Made by a program: the position numbers and the translations under genes. DNA of 64,000 nucleotides from Lysobacter sp. (GTDB taxonomy: Bacteria; Pseudomonadota; Gammaproteobacteria; Xanthomonadales; Xanthomonadaceae). The notes beneath the pieces are model-generated. The model was not told the origin of the DNA. It did no database searches and saw nothing but the letters and a program-made list of their open reading frames with translations. The first letter of the stretch is position 1, and each line of letters begins with the position of its first letter. The stretch is taken from the NCBI GenBank assembly GCA_027306995.1, contig DAHUXS010000014.1, forward strand, positions 62,001-126,000, in the 5' to 3' direction. Positions 52,347-59,300 of this stretch are shown here, in pieces.

Positions 52347-53342
52347 ATGAGTACTTCCCAACGCGATTTCGCCCTCGACCCCGACGACACCACGCGGTTG
52401 GCCAACCTGGCCGGACCGTTCGACGCACACCTGCGCCAGATCGAACTGCGGATGGGCGTGGAGATCGCCAATCGCGGCAACGTGTTCCGCGTCACCGGCG
52501 AGGAGGCCTCTGCGGTCGCCGACACCGAACGCTTGCTGCGTTCGCTCTACGACGAGACCGCGGGCGAAACGCTGGACGACCACGCCATCAACGTCCGTCT
52601 TGCCACATTCGCGCACGGCAATGGCGATGGCAAGCGCGAAGCCGATTACGTTCCGCAGGACGTGTCGGTGCGGGTCAAGCGCGGCAACATCCGCGGACGC
52701 GGCGCCAACCAGAAGAAATACCTGCACGAGATCGCTACCCACGACATCAACTTCGGCATCGGTCCGGCCGGCACCGGCAAAACCTTCCTCGCCGTCGCGA
52801 TGGCGGTCGATGCGTTGAACGAATCGCGCGTGCAACGATTGATCCTGGTGCGCCCAGCGGTCGAGGCCGGCGAGAAACTCGGCTTCCTGCCCGGCGACCT
52901 CACCCAGAAGGTCGATCCCTACCTGCGACCGCTCTACGACGCGCTGTACGAAATGCTCGGCGTCGAGAAGGTGGTGAAGCTGCTGGAGAAATCGGTGATC
53001 GAGATCGCGCCGCTCGCCTACATGCGCGGACGCACGCTCAACGATGCCTTCGTGATCCTTGACGAAGCGCAGAACACCACCATCGAACAGATGAAGATGT
53101 TTCTGACACGACTCGGTTTCGGCAGCACCGCGGTAATCACCGGTGACATGACCCAGATCGACTTGCCCAAGCATGTGAAATCCGGCCTACGCGATGCCAT
53201 CGAAGTCCTGCGCGATGTCGATGGCGTCAGCTTCACCTTCTTCGAATCGCGCGACGTGGTGCGCCATCCGCTGGTGGCGCGGATCGTGAATGCGTATGAA
53301 GCAAGGGATGCGCGCGATGGCGAAAGCGGCAGTAATGCTTGA
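52347..53342 (+). CDS. phoH: PhoH family ATPase (YbeZ)
   Basis: A 331-aa PhoH-like P-loop ATPase: an N-terminal KH-like region (about residues 20-70), Walker A GPAGTGKT (about 139-146) and Walker [10 protein letters not shown] (about 235). YbeZ works with YbeY and YbeX in rRNA maturation and ribosome quality. The order phoH-ybeY-ybeX is normally contiguous; here 5.4 kb separates phoH from ybeY. ATG 52347 begins MSTSQRDF; earlier in-frame Mets lack conservation. Confidence 0.95.
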   Translation: MSTSQRDFALDPDDTTRLANLAGPFDAHLRQIELRMGVEIANRGNVFRVTGEEASAVADTERLLRSLYDETAGETLDDHAINVRLATFAHGNGDGKREADYVPQDVSVRVKRGNIRGRGANQKKYLHEIATHDINFGIGPAGTGKTFLAVAMAVDALNESRVQRLILVRPAVEAGEKLGFLPGDLTQKVDPYLRPLYDALYEMLGVEKVVKLLEKSVIEIAPLAYMRGRTLNDAFVILDEAQNTTIEQMKMFLTRLGFGSTAVITGDMTQIDLPKHVKSGLRDAIEVLRDVDGVSFTFFESRDVVRHPLVARIVNAYEARDARDGESGSNA

Positions 53343-53381
53343 GCTAAGTAGCATCGGTTGGCGTGAACGAATAGATGAAGC

Positions 53382-53621
53382 TCACTTCGTAAAGCCCAGG
53401 ACCTGGGCAGTTATGCAGATCACCAATCCGAGCAGTATTACGAACGTCGGAAGACCAGACTTCTTCTCTGCTGATGCATTGTAATTACCATAAGCAATTA
53501 GAGCAAATCCAATGCTGACAGCTAGACTCCTGTAGGAATGGGCATAAATGAAATCTGCGAACTCAAGAACAGCCAGGATGCTGGCCAGAATAAATACGAA
53601 TTTTCTGAGTTTTTGATTCAT
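53382..53621 (-). CDS. small two-helix membrane protein, possible immunity protein
   Basis: A 79-aa protein from the ATG at 53621, with two hydrophobic stretches (about residues 8-26 and 58-76), basic at the N-terminus and ending VLGFTK. No family is recognised. The sequence is AT-rich like the rest of the island. It is the last gene of the peptide-export operon, 62 bp beyond the ABC exporter, a position where bacteriocin clusters often keep a small membrane immunity protein. That role is inference. No good ribosome site is visible, and the frame stays open upstream into the exporter gene. Confidence 0.55.
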   Translation of the reverse strand: MNQKLRKFVFILASILAVLEFADFIYAHSYRSLAVSIGFALIAYGNYNASAEKKSGLPTFVILLGLVICITAQVLGFTK

Positions 53622-53682
53622 GGATTTAACGTGTCCGACATTGTTGGGAACTAAACGCAAACTCCAAAATGGCAAGTCAGAC

Positions 53683-55797
53683 TTAAAGAACCGCAGCTTC
53701 TTCAACTATAGAAGCAACAACCGGCTTGAAATCCCGTACGATCCGACCGCACTCCATCACCAGCACGCGATCCGCACTGGCAATGGTTTCCGGTCGATGT
53801 GCAATGAGGACCTTAGTGAGCTTGAGATGCTTGACCGCCTCGTTTACCCAACGCTCCTTGGCGACATCTAGATGACTGGTCGCTTCGTCCAGAATGAGCA
53901 ACCGCGGATTCCGATACAACGCACGCGCCAGAATAAGGCGTTGTTTCTGTCCACCCGACAGTGAACTACCCATATCGCCGATCAAGCTGTGATAACCCAT
54001 CGGCATTGCTGCGATTTCATCATGGATGGCGGCGAGTTGGGCGGCATGCTTGATGCGTGCCTGGTCGAACTCCTGGTCGAACAGGCTGATGTTGTCGGCG
54101 ATACTGCCCGCGAACAGTTGGTCATCCTGCATGACCACGCCCATCATCGTTCGCAGGTTGCGTGGACCTGCCTTGTGGAGGTCCAACCCGCCAATACGAA
54201 TTTGGCCTTCTGAAGGCTTGAGCAGGCCCAGCAACAGTTTGACCAACGTCGTCTTGCCACAGCCGGAGGCTCCCACGATCGCCACCGACTCGCCATCATT
54301 AATCTCGAGATTGCAGTCCTTGAGCACCCACGGCTCGCTATCGGCGTAGCGGAAACTCAATCCTTCAAAGGCGATCGCGATGCTTTGCGGGGCCGCGATT
54401 TCTGGCAGGTCCAGCCCCTCTTCCGGCGCGGTCAGCACAATATCGGCCAAACGTTCACCATGCAGGCGCAGCATGCGGAATTCGACCCATTTGTCGATGA
54501 GCGACGACATGCGAGTAGCGAACTGATCCTTGTAGGCAAGATAGGCAATCAGCATGCCGACTGAGAACACGTTTTGCATGGCCAGCAGAGCACCAATCCA
54601 GATGACCGCGATGCGTTCGGCACCAAACACCAGTTGGCTCAGGCCATTGAACCCCAACCCCATCCGGGCAAGCCGAACGTCGTTGTTGACTGTCTCGGTC
54701 ATCAGATTGTGGTAGATGCCCCGGCGCAGCGATTCCAGCCCCGCCACCTTAACGCTCTGCATCCCGCGTAGAGTTTCCAGTAGGTGAGTTTGCTGCCTGG
54801 CACCCGCTATTAGTTGCTGCTCGGTACGGTCGCGGACCGGTTGATAGGCAATGGCTCGGATTCCGAAATACAACCCAACCGCAACCAGTGTGATGAGCGC
54901 AAGTTTCCAACTGTAGAACAGCATCAATCCTAATGTCACCACAGCCATCAGGCCATCGATGATGGCCTCGATGAAACTGGTGGTCAGCGTCTTCTGGATG
55001 GTCTGTACGGAACCCATCCGCGAGGTGATATCGCCGAGATGGCGTTTCTCGAAGAAATCCAGCGGCAGGCGAATGGCATGAACAAAGACATTGCCCATCC
55101 ACTGCAGCCCGAGCCGCGAGGACAAGTAGACCACTGACCAGCCACGCAGCAGGCCAATAGCGATTTGCAGCAACAAGGCCAGCCCGAATCCCAATCCCAG
55201 GACGGTCAGCAGGTCCTTGTCCGCGGAGACCAGCGCCTGATCGACCATCCATTGCATGTAGAACGGCGCAAGGATGACGAAGACCTGTAGTGCGACCGAC
55301 AGCAAGAGGATTTGCGTCAGGGTGGGCCACAGCCCGCGAATACGACCGGTCAATTGGCGGGCGGATACCGATGGCATAGCCTTGTGCGGCTTAAACTCGG
55401 CGGAAGGCGTAAGTTCTAGCGCGACGCCTGTGAAATGGTCAGAGAGTTCAGCAAGGCTCAAGACACGCTTGCCGAAGGCTGGGTCGAGGATAGTGACATT
55501 GAACCTACCAACCTTGTCCAGCACCACGAAATGATTCAAATCCCAGTGCAGAATGCAGGGCAGTTTGAGTTTGGACAAATCGTCCAAATCCAACCGCAAT
55601 GGACGCGTCTGAAAGCCCAGTTGTTGAGCAATCGAAATGATGTGGCTGAGTTTTGCGCCTTTGAGGGAAAGCGGAAAGCGACGACGCAGTTCCGCAAGAC
55701 TGGTATTCAGCCCATGCGCGGAAGCAACCATCGCCAAGGAAGCGAGGCCGCATTCTGAAGTTTCTGATTGCAGAATGACCTTTTGCAAACGATTCAC
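53683..55797 (-). CDS. peptidase-C39 ABC transporter (PCAT), CvaB/MchF-like
   Basis: A 704-aa exporter that cleaves double-glycine leaders and pumps out the core peptide. The C39 domain (residues 1-140) has QSETSECGLASLAMVASAHG with oxyanion Gln10 and catalytic Cys16, then His89 (DLNHFVVLD) and Asp105 (ILDPAFGK), so the triad is complete. Six-helix membrane domain, about residues 160-430. ATPase: Walker A VGASGCGKTT (about 517), signature LSGGQKQR, Walker B LLILDEATSHLD and H-loop IAHRPE. Start GTG 55797, 7 bp after the LAB_N gene. Partner of the HlyD-like protein and, presumably, a TolC encoded elsewhere. Confidence 0.96.
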   Translation of the reverse strand: MNRLQKVILQSETSECGLASLAMVASAHGLNTSLAELRRRFPLSLKGAKLSHIISIAQQLGFQTRPLRLDLDDLSKLKLPCILHWDLNHFVVLDKVGRFNVTILDPAFGKRVLSLAELSDHFTGVALELTPSAEFKPHKAMPSVSARQLTGRIRGLWPTLTQILLLSVALQVFVILAPFYMQWMVDQALVSADKDLLTVLGLGFGLALLLQIAIGLLRGWSVVYLSSRLGLQWMGNVFVHAIRLPLDFFEKRHLGDITSRMGSVQTIQKTLTTSFIEAIIDGLMAVVTLGLMLFYSWKLALITLVAVGLYFGIRAIAYQPVRDRTEQQLIAGARQQTHLLETLRGMQSVKVAGLESLRRGIYHNLMTETVNNDVRLARMGLGFNGLSQLVFGAERIAVIWIGALLAMQNVFSVGMLIAYLAYKDQFATRMSSLIDKWVEFRMLRLHGERLADIVLTAPEEGLDLPEIAAPQSIAIAFEGLSFRYADSEPWVLKDCNLEINDGESVAIVGASGCGKTTLVKLLLGLLKPSEGQIRIGGLDLHKAGPRNLRTMMGVVMQDDQLFAGSIADNISLFDQEFDQARIKHAAQLAAIHDEIAAMPMGYHSLIGDMGSSLSGGQKQRLILARALYRNPRLLILDEATSHLDVAKERWVNEAVKHLKLTKVLIAHRPETIASADRVLVMECGRIVRDFKPVVASIVEEAAVL

Positions 55798-55804
55798 TTA
55801 TTTC

Positions 55805-56140
55805 TTAAGCAGAGGATTCATTGTCTGACGCGGCTACTGTTACAACCTCATTCCGGCGTAATAAAATCAGATTCCGGCCATAAATGATGGGTAGAAAGAT
55901 ATTCCCAAGAATGATTGGCAACTTGTCGATGTGAAGCGCATAAAGAACCATGATGATGCTAGCGCTAAAACTTATTCGCCAAAAAATCATCGGAACAACG
56001 ACTTTCCCCGCTTTTTCGGAGTTAAGCCATTGCACTACGAATCTTGAACTAAATAAGGCATTCCCAATAAATCCGAGAGCCGTCCAATAGACGCTATCAA
56101 CATAGAGCCATGGGAACCAAGGACTCAGAAACTCTTTCAT
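55805..56140 (-). CDS. stand-alone LAB_N-domain (lipid A biosynthesis N-terminal-like) membrane protein
   Basis: A 111-aa protein with three or four membrane helices. YWTALGFIGNALFSSRFVVQWLNSEKAGKVVVPMIFWRIS matches the LAB_N domain (about residues 17-85), an SMR-like module often found near glycosyltransferase or lipid A genes. None of those are here; it lies inside the peptide-export operon, directly before the PCAT gene. It may be an accessory membrane factor or immunity protein. AT-rich, like its neighbours. Confidence 0.82.
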   Translation of the reverse strand: MKEFLSPWFPWLYVDSVYWTALGFIGNALFSSRFVVQWLNSEKAGKVVVPMIFWRISFSASIIMVLYALHIDKLPIILGNIFLPIIYGRNLILLRRNEVVTVAASDNESSA

Positions 56141-56158
56141 TATTTATTCCAGATAAGA

Positions 56159-56180
56159 CGGCACCTCTCACGAGGTGCCG
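56159..56180. terminator. strong hairpin between precursor remnant and LAB_N gene
   Basis: CGGCACCTC-TCAC-GAGGTGCCG, a 9-bp perfect stem with a 4-nt loop. There is no T-run, so it may be an attenuator or an mRNA-stabilising element that lets precursor transcripts exceed exporter transcripts. Confidence 0.6.
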
Positions 56181-56200
56181 TTGCCGTAGGTAGCGGGACA

Positions 56201-56236
56201 TTACCAGCCGCCCGGCGGCGTGTTGTCAATCAGCAG
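56201..56236 (-). pseudogene. 3' remnant of a third double-glycine precursor
   Basis: The minus-strand codons read LLIDNTPPGGW then TAA, closely matching the C-terminus of precursor 1 (VINTMPPGGY). There is no leader, no core half and no start codon. The remnant is joined directly to an intergenic element of the type found before each intact precursor, which suggests a deletion that removed the leader and 5' core of a third copy. Confidence 0.6.
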
Positions 56237-56301
56237 ACTCCCTGAGCCTAGACTCCGGGACTTCTCCGAATGATGATGCGACTTTTATGTATTGTTCCGA
56301 A

Positions 56302-56457
56302 TCAATAGCCGCCGGGCGGCATTGTGTTGATCACCCTGGTAGGGATATCGTTATCATCTTCCGTGCTGAACGAGCCGGTTTGTGCATTTGCGAACAACGG
56401 ATCAACTGCTTCACCGCCAGTCACCTCTTGAACTTCAGTCATATTCAAATCACGCAT
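56302..56457 (-). CDS. double-glycine leader precursor peptide 1
   Basis: A 51-aa peptide. The 15-residue leader MRDLNMTEVQEVTGG has the key positions of GG leaders: Leu-12, Glu-8, Val-7, Val-4, Gly-2, Gly-1. The predicted core is 36 aa, begins EAVDPLFANAQTGSFST and ends MPPGGY. It is acidic (six Asp/Glu, one Arg) and has no Cys. GGAG lies 5 nt before the ATG. The gene sits in the operon of the PCAT and HlyD-like exporter, its likely processing and export machinery. The activity of the core (toxin, signal or other) is unknown. Confidence 0.88.
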   Translation of the reverse strand: MRDLNMTEVQEVTGGEAVDPLFANAQTGSFSTEDDNDIPTRVINTMPPGGY

Positions 56458-56476
56458 AAAAACTCCACTTAATATT

Positions 56477-56514
56477 GCGCAGACCCTCTGCGCCCAGGCT
56501 TCGGGACACCCCGA
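56477..56514 (-). repeat. structured intergenic element before precursor 1
   Basis: Two hairpins: TCGGG/CCCGA (4-nt loop, 56501-56514) and GCGCAGA/TCTGCGC (3-nt loop, 56477-56493). A related block, with the order TCGGG..GTCCCG then GCAG..TCTG, lies before precursor 2 and before the remnant. Confidence 0.6.
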
Positions 56515-56572
56515 TTTCCTCGTTCACTTGCCTCTTTATGTTCAAGAAAGAGACTGAGTGTCAAAATCTGTA

Positions 56573-56737
56573 TCAATTACCAAAAATTGGATGCGCCGCG
56601 AGCGCGTCTGCTACTTGCTTCCAGTAGTACGCCGAGTCGTACGTACTGGATGAGCCAGTTTCTGCATTTGCGAACAATGGATCAACTGCTTCACCGCCAG
56701 TTACTGCTTGAACTTCATATACGTTCAAACCTCGCAT
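56573..56737 (-). CDS. double-glycine leader precursor peptide 2
   Basis: A 54-aa peptide. Leader MRGLNVYEVQAVTGG, same consensus positions as precursor 1. The predicted core is 39 aa: its start EAVDPLFANAETGSSST is nearly identical to precursor 1, but the rest (YDSAYYWKQVADALAA, ending HPIFGN) is unrelated. Net acidic, no Cys. GGAG 5 nt before the ATG. The first 45 codons of the two genes are near-identical in DNA up to the divergence point, implying duplication or gene conversion. Confidence 0.88.
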   Translation of the reverse strand: MRGLNVYEVQAVTGGEAVDPLFANAETGSSSTYDSAYYWKQVADALAAHPIFGN

Positions 56738-56752
56738 AAAAACTCCATTTTC

Positions 56753-56793
56753 TGCACAGAATCCCCTGCACTACGGGCTCCGGGACTTTCCCG
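56753..56793 (-). repeat. structured intergenic element before precursor 2
   Basis: A CGGGA/TCCCG hairpin (56781-56793) and a TGCA..TGCA block (56753-56770), in the same order and spacing as the element before precursor 1, ending in the same GGAGTTTTTATGCG start region. Confidence 0.55.
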
Positions 56794-56805
56794 AAATCAA
56801 CACCA

Positions 56806-58062
56806 TCAGACCCGTCCTTTCAGCGAGTACAACGGCTCAAATATCCATTCAATCAGCGAACGCCTTTCCCCCAGCACATCCGCTTCCAATGCCATCCCGG
56901 GCTTCAACGGTTCCGGTTTGCCATACGCAGTAACGGTTTGCTTCGCAAGCGAGACCAGAACGCGATAGATGGTTTCGCTGCCATCGCCTTTTAGGCCCAA
57001 CGACGCCATCTCGCTCGGACTGAGCGCACTACGGCTGATGCGCACCACTTTCCCTTCGTAATGCCCAAACTTTTGATACGGAAAGGCCTGATAGCGAAGC
57101 AGCACCGCATCACCAGGCTCAATGAAACCGATGGCATGACTGGGCACTAGCAACTCCGCTTGTAAGGGGCTGTCCGTCGGCAACAAGCTCATCAATGGTT
57201 GCCCGGCCTGCACTGCCTGTCCCAGCTTGACCAGTTGCGTCGCCACCATGCCCTGCACAGGTGCGTTGACTTGCAGTGCCCCACGCGTTGCGGCTTCGAC
57301 GCGTTCCTGTTCCAAGCCGGCACGGTCACGGTGATAGTTGGCTTGCGCCGTCAATCGTTGTTCCGGGATTGCGCGCAACTGCTGTTCCAGTTGACTGATG
57401 GTGCGTTGCGCTTCAATGGCCTGGCGTTGCAGGGCTTGCAGTTGACTGACTTGCGCCAGCACCGCGCCTTCCTGTTGCTTCAACTGAAGCGTGCTCACCA
57501 GCTTCTGGTCTTCCGCGACCCGAAGGCGGTGCAAGGAGTCTTTGGCAACTTGAATTTGTTGTTGTTGTGTGGCGATTTCGCCCTGCATGTGCACGAGTTC
57601 ACGATGGGCGTTCGCCAGTTGCGCGCCCAGCCCCGAGGCCTGCGTATCCAGCAATGCTTCTTGTGCGCTCTGCGCACTAGCGAGTCCTTGCTCCTTTTCC
57701 TGCACGCCGCGCTCAAGGGCATCAGCGGTATTGCCGTTCGTGGAGGTCACTGATGGTATCGTCACCACGGCCAAACGTTTATCTACTTGAACGAAGACGC
57801 CTTCCGACACATCCATGACTGAAACCACACCAGCGACCGGCGCCAAGACCGTAGCCAAACCGCGACTGGGCACCAGTTGCCCGGTCACTCGCTCACGATG
57901 GGTGTAGTTGCCGAAAACGAGGAAAAGCACGACCGCGAGCGCCGCAACGGCAGCGAATCCGGTGAGGATCCATAGTGATGGTGGCTGGGCGAGCGAGATG
58001 CCTCCCAACCAACTCGTGCGCTTGGCTTCCAGTACTTCTTTGCGAAAGAGACCTTCTGGCAT
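56806..58062 (-). CDS. HlyD/CvaA-type membrane fusion protein
   Basis: A 418-aa periplasmic adaptor (CvaA ~413 aa). Start MPEGLFRKEVLEAKRTSWLGG, an inner-membrane helix (about residues 32-51), a lipoyl half-motif (VLAPVAGVVSVMDVSEGVFV), a long coiled coil rich in Gln/Glu/Ala (about 110-270), then the second half (LQVNAPVQGMVATQLVKLGQ) and a beta-barrel domain (about 300-415). It bridges the PCAT to a TolC-type outer channel. First gene of the operon. ATG 58062 fits CvaA; the frame runs on upstream through the promoter. Confidence 0.93.
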   Translation of the reverse strand: MPEGLFRKEVLEAKRTSWLGGISLAQPPSLWILTGFAAVAALAVVLFLVFGNYTHRERVTGQLVPSRGLATVLAPVAGVVSVMDVSEGVFVQVDKRLAVVTIPSVTSTNGNTADALERGVQEKEQGLASAQSAQEALLDTQASGLGAQLANAHRELVHMQGEIATQQQQIQVAKDSLHRLRVAEDQKLVSTLQLKQQEGAVLAQVSQLQALQRQAIEAQRTISQLEQQLRAIPEQRLTAQANYHRDRAGLEQERVEAATRGALQVNAPVQGMVATQLVKLGQAVQAGQPLMSLLPTDSPLQAELLVPSHAIGFIEPGDAVLLRYQAFPYQKFGHYEGKVVRISRSALSPSEMASLGLKGDGSETIYRVLVSLAKQTVTAYGKPEPLKPGMALEADVLGERRSLIEWIFEPLYSLKGRV

Positions 58063-58090
58063 CGATTCTGCATATATCCGCCCTATATCT

Positions 58091-58119
58091 GTTCTAGATT
58101 CCAGACAACAAACCGTCAA
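58091..58119 (-). promoter_or_regulatory. promoter of the peptide-export operon
   Basis: On the minus strand, TTGACG (58114-58119), a 17-bp spacer and TAGAAC (58091-58096), about 30 bp before the hlyD-like ATG. Confidence 0.6.
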
Positions 58120-58128
58120 TTGACAAAG

Positions 58129-58145
58129 TGCTTGCACGGCAAGCA
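58129..58145. promoter_or_regulatory. palindrome, candidate operator of the XRE regulator
   Basis: TGCTTGC-ACG-GCAAGCA, perfect 7-bp arms, 10 bp upstream of the -35 box of the export operon and inside the 246-bp gap to the divergent XRE gene. No other gene is seen in this gap, which is AT-rich. Confidence 0.5.
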
Positions 58146-58308
58146 GAACTGCACAAATTTGATTCAGTTTCCACAACGGGTTTCGTTTCAATTTCAGAAA
58201 AATCTGACAGTAATAATTTTCATGTTCGAGCATTAATTTTGGTGCGCGGGCTTTGTCAGGGTTGAGCTGACTTTGCATCGTCGATTCCAACTCTTCCTGA
58301 GCTTTACC

Positions 58309-58677
58309 ATGAACCTCCCAACCCGCATTCGCACTGCACGCCGCAAAGCCGATCTTTCGCAGCAAGCCCTTGCCAAATGCTTGGATGTGAGCCGCGGCGC
58401 TGTTTCCAACTGGGAAGGCAATGGGCAGGCTCGTCCGTCCATCGACAATCTGCGCGGAATCGCCGAGGTCACCAAGACATCTTTCGATTGGTTAGCCACC
58501 GGCCGAGGCTCGATAATGCCGGATGCATCCACTGCGTCTGCACCCATTATCGGCTCGCCGGAAGCATGCGATCCAATGGAAACCCGGTTGCTCAACCTGT
58601 TCCGCTCGATCTCCTTCAACAAGCGGGCGCGATTCCTCGAAGCCATCACTGCCATGCTGGTAGTCATGTTCGATTGA
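58309..58677 (+). CDS. XRE-family (Cro/CI-type) transcriptional regulator
   Basis: A 122-aa protein with an N-terminal HTH (about residues 5-62: TRIRTARRKADLSQQALAKCL, VSRGAVSNWEGNG) and a C-terminal helical part (ETRLLNLFRSISFNKRARFLEAI) that may dimerise. Divergent from the export operon, so it probably regulates it; the palindrome at 58129 is the likeliest site. Base composition is closer to the chromosome than that of the peptide genes. The start at ATG 58309 has only a weak ribosome site. Confidence 0.87.
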   Translation: MNLPTRIRTARRKADLSQQALAKCLDVSRGAVSNWEGNGQARPSIDNLRGIAEVTKTSFDWLATGRGSIMPDASTASAPIIGSPEACDPMETRLLNLFRSISFNKRARFLEAITAMLVVMFD

Positions 58678-58745
58678 GTAAGTGATGGGAGAGGCTCTGG
58701 AACCGATAAATACACCCCAAGCACCTGCTGGCGTAAACTCCATCC

Positions 58746-59222
58746 ATGACCCGCGGTCCCGTTCGCCTCGATGTCGCAGTCAGCTACGCCGTGCCGCGCG
58801 CCGGCGTGCCGGCCGCCACCAGTTTCCGCCTGTGGGTGGCGTCCGCGCTGGAAGGTCGCATCCTCGAAGCCGATCTCGCGCTGCGTATCGTCGGCGTCGA
58901 CGAAGGCCGTGCGCTGAATCGCCACTATCGCGGCAAGGATTACGCCACCAACGTGTTGAGCTTCCCGGCGGAGCGTCCGCCCGGACTGCCCAAGGCGGCG
59001 AAATTCCCCCTGCTCGGCGACCTGGTGCTGTGCGCGCCGGTGGTGGCGAAAGAGGCAAAGGAGCAGCACAAATCGCTCAACCATCATTACGCGCACCTGA
59101 CCGTGCACGGCTGCCTGCACCTGCTGGGCTGGGACCATGAGCACGACGCCGATGCCCAGGCCATGGAGCAGTTGGAACGCGAGGTGCTGCTGGAGCTCGG
59201 GATCGCCGATCCCTACGCCTGA
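58746..59222 (+). CDS. ybeY: endoribonuclease YbeY
   Basis: A 158-aa Zn-dependent rRNA maturation factor. The metal motif HLTVHGCLHLLGWDHE (H3xH5xH pattern, about residues 117-132) and LNRHYRGKDYATNVLSFP (about 58) are intact. Works with YbeZ/PhoH, from which it is separated by the island. Followed by ybeX. Confidence 0.96.
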   Translation: MTRGPVRLDVAVSYAVPRAGVPAATSFRLWVASALEGRILEADLALRIVGVDEGRALNRHYRGKDYATNVLSFPAERPPGLPKAAKFPLLGDLVLCAPVVAKEAKEQHKSLNHHYAHLTVHGCLHLLGWDHEHDADAQAMEQLEREVLLELGIADPYA

Positions 59223-59300
59223 ATGCGGCAGTCACCAGCGAGCCATCGCCGCAAGGTAGACTGAACCGTCTTCCCGCAATGACGCGACCCGCTCGACCCA

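Noticed and set aside
56201-56286. The remnant as a functional third precursor
   Set aside because: The frame has no ATG, no leader and no GG site; only the C-terminal tail is recognisable.
56287-56472. Plus-strand small ORF opposite precursor 1
   Set aside because: No ribosome site or leader-like features; precursor 1 on the minus strand explains the sequence.
58063-58365. N-terminal extension of the HlyD-like protein by ~100 residues
   Set aside because: It would run through the operon promoter and into the XRE gene; the CvaA-like N-terminus starts at 58062.
53343-58745. Island as a prophage or integrative element
   Set aside because: No integrase, terminase, attachment repeats or IS-like ends were seen; only composition and broken synteny suggest transfer.
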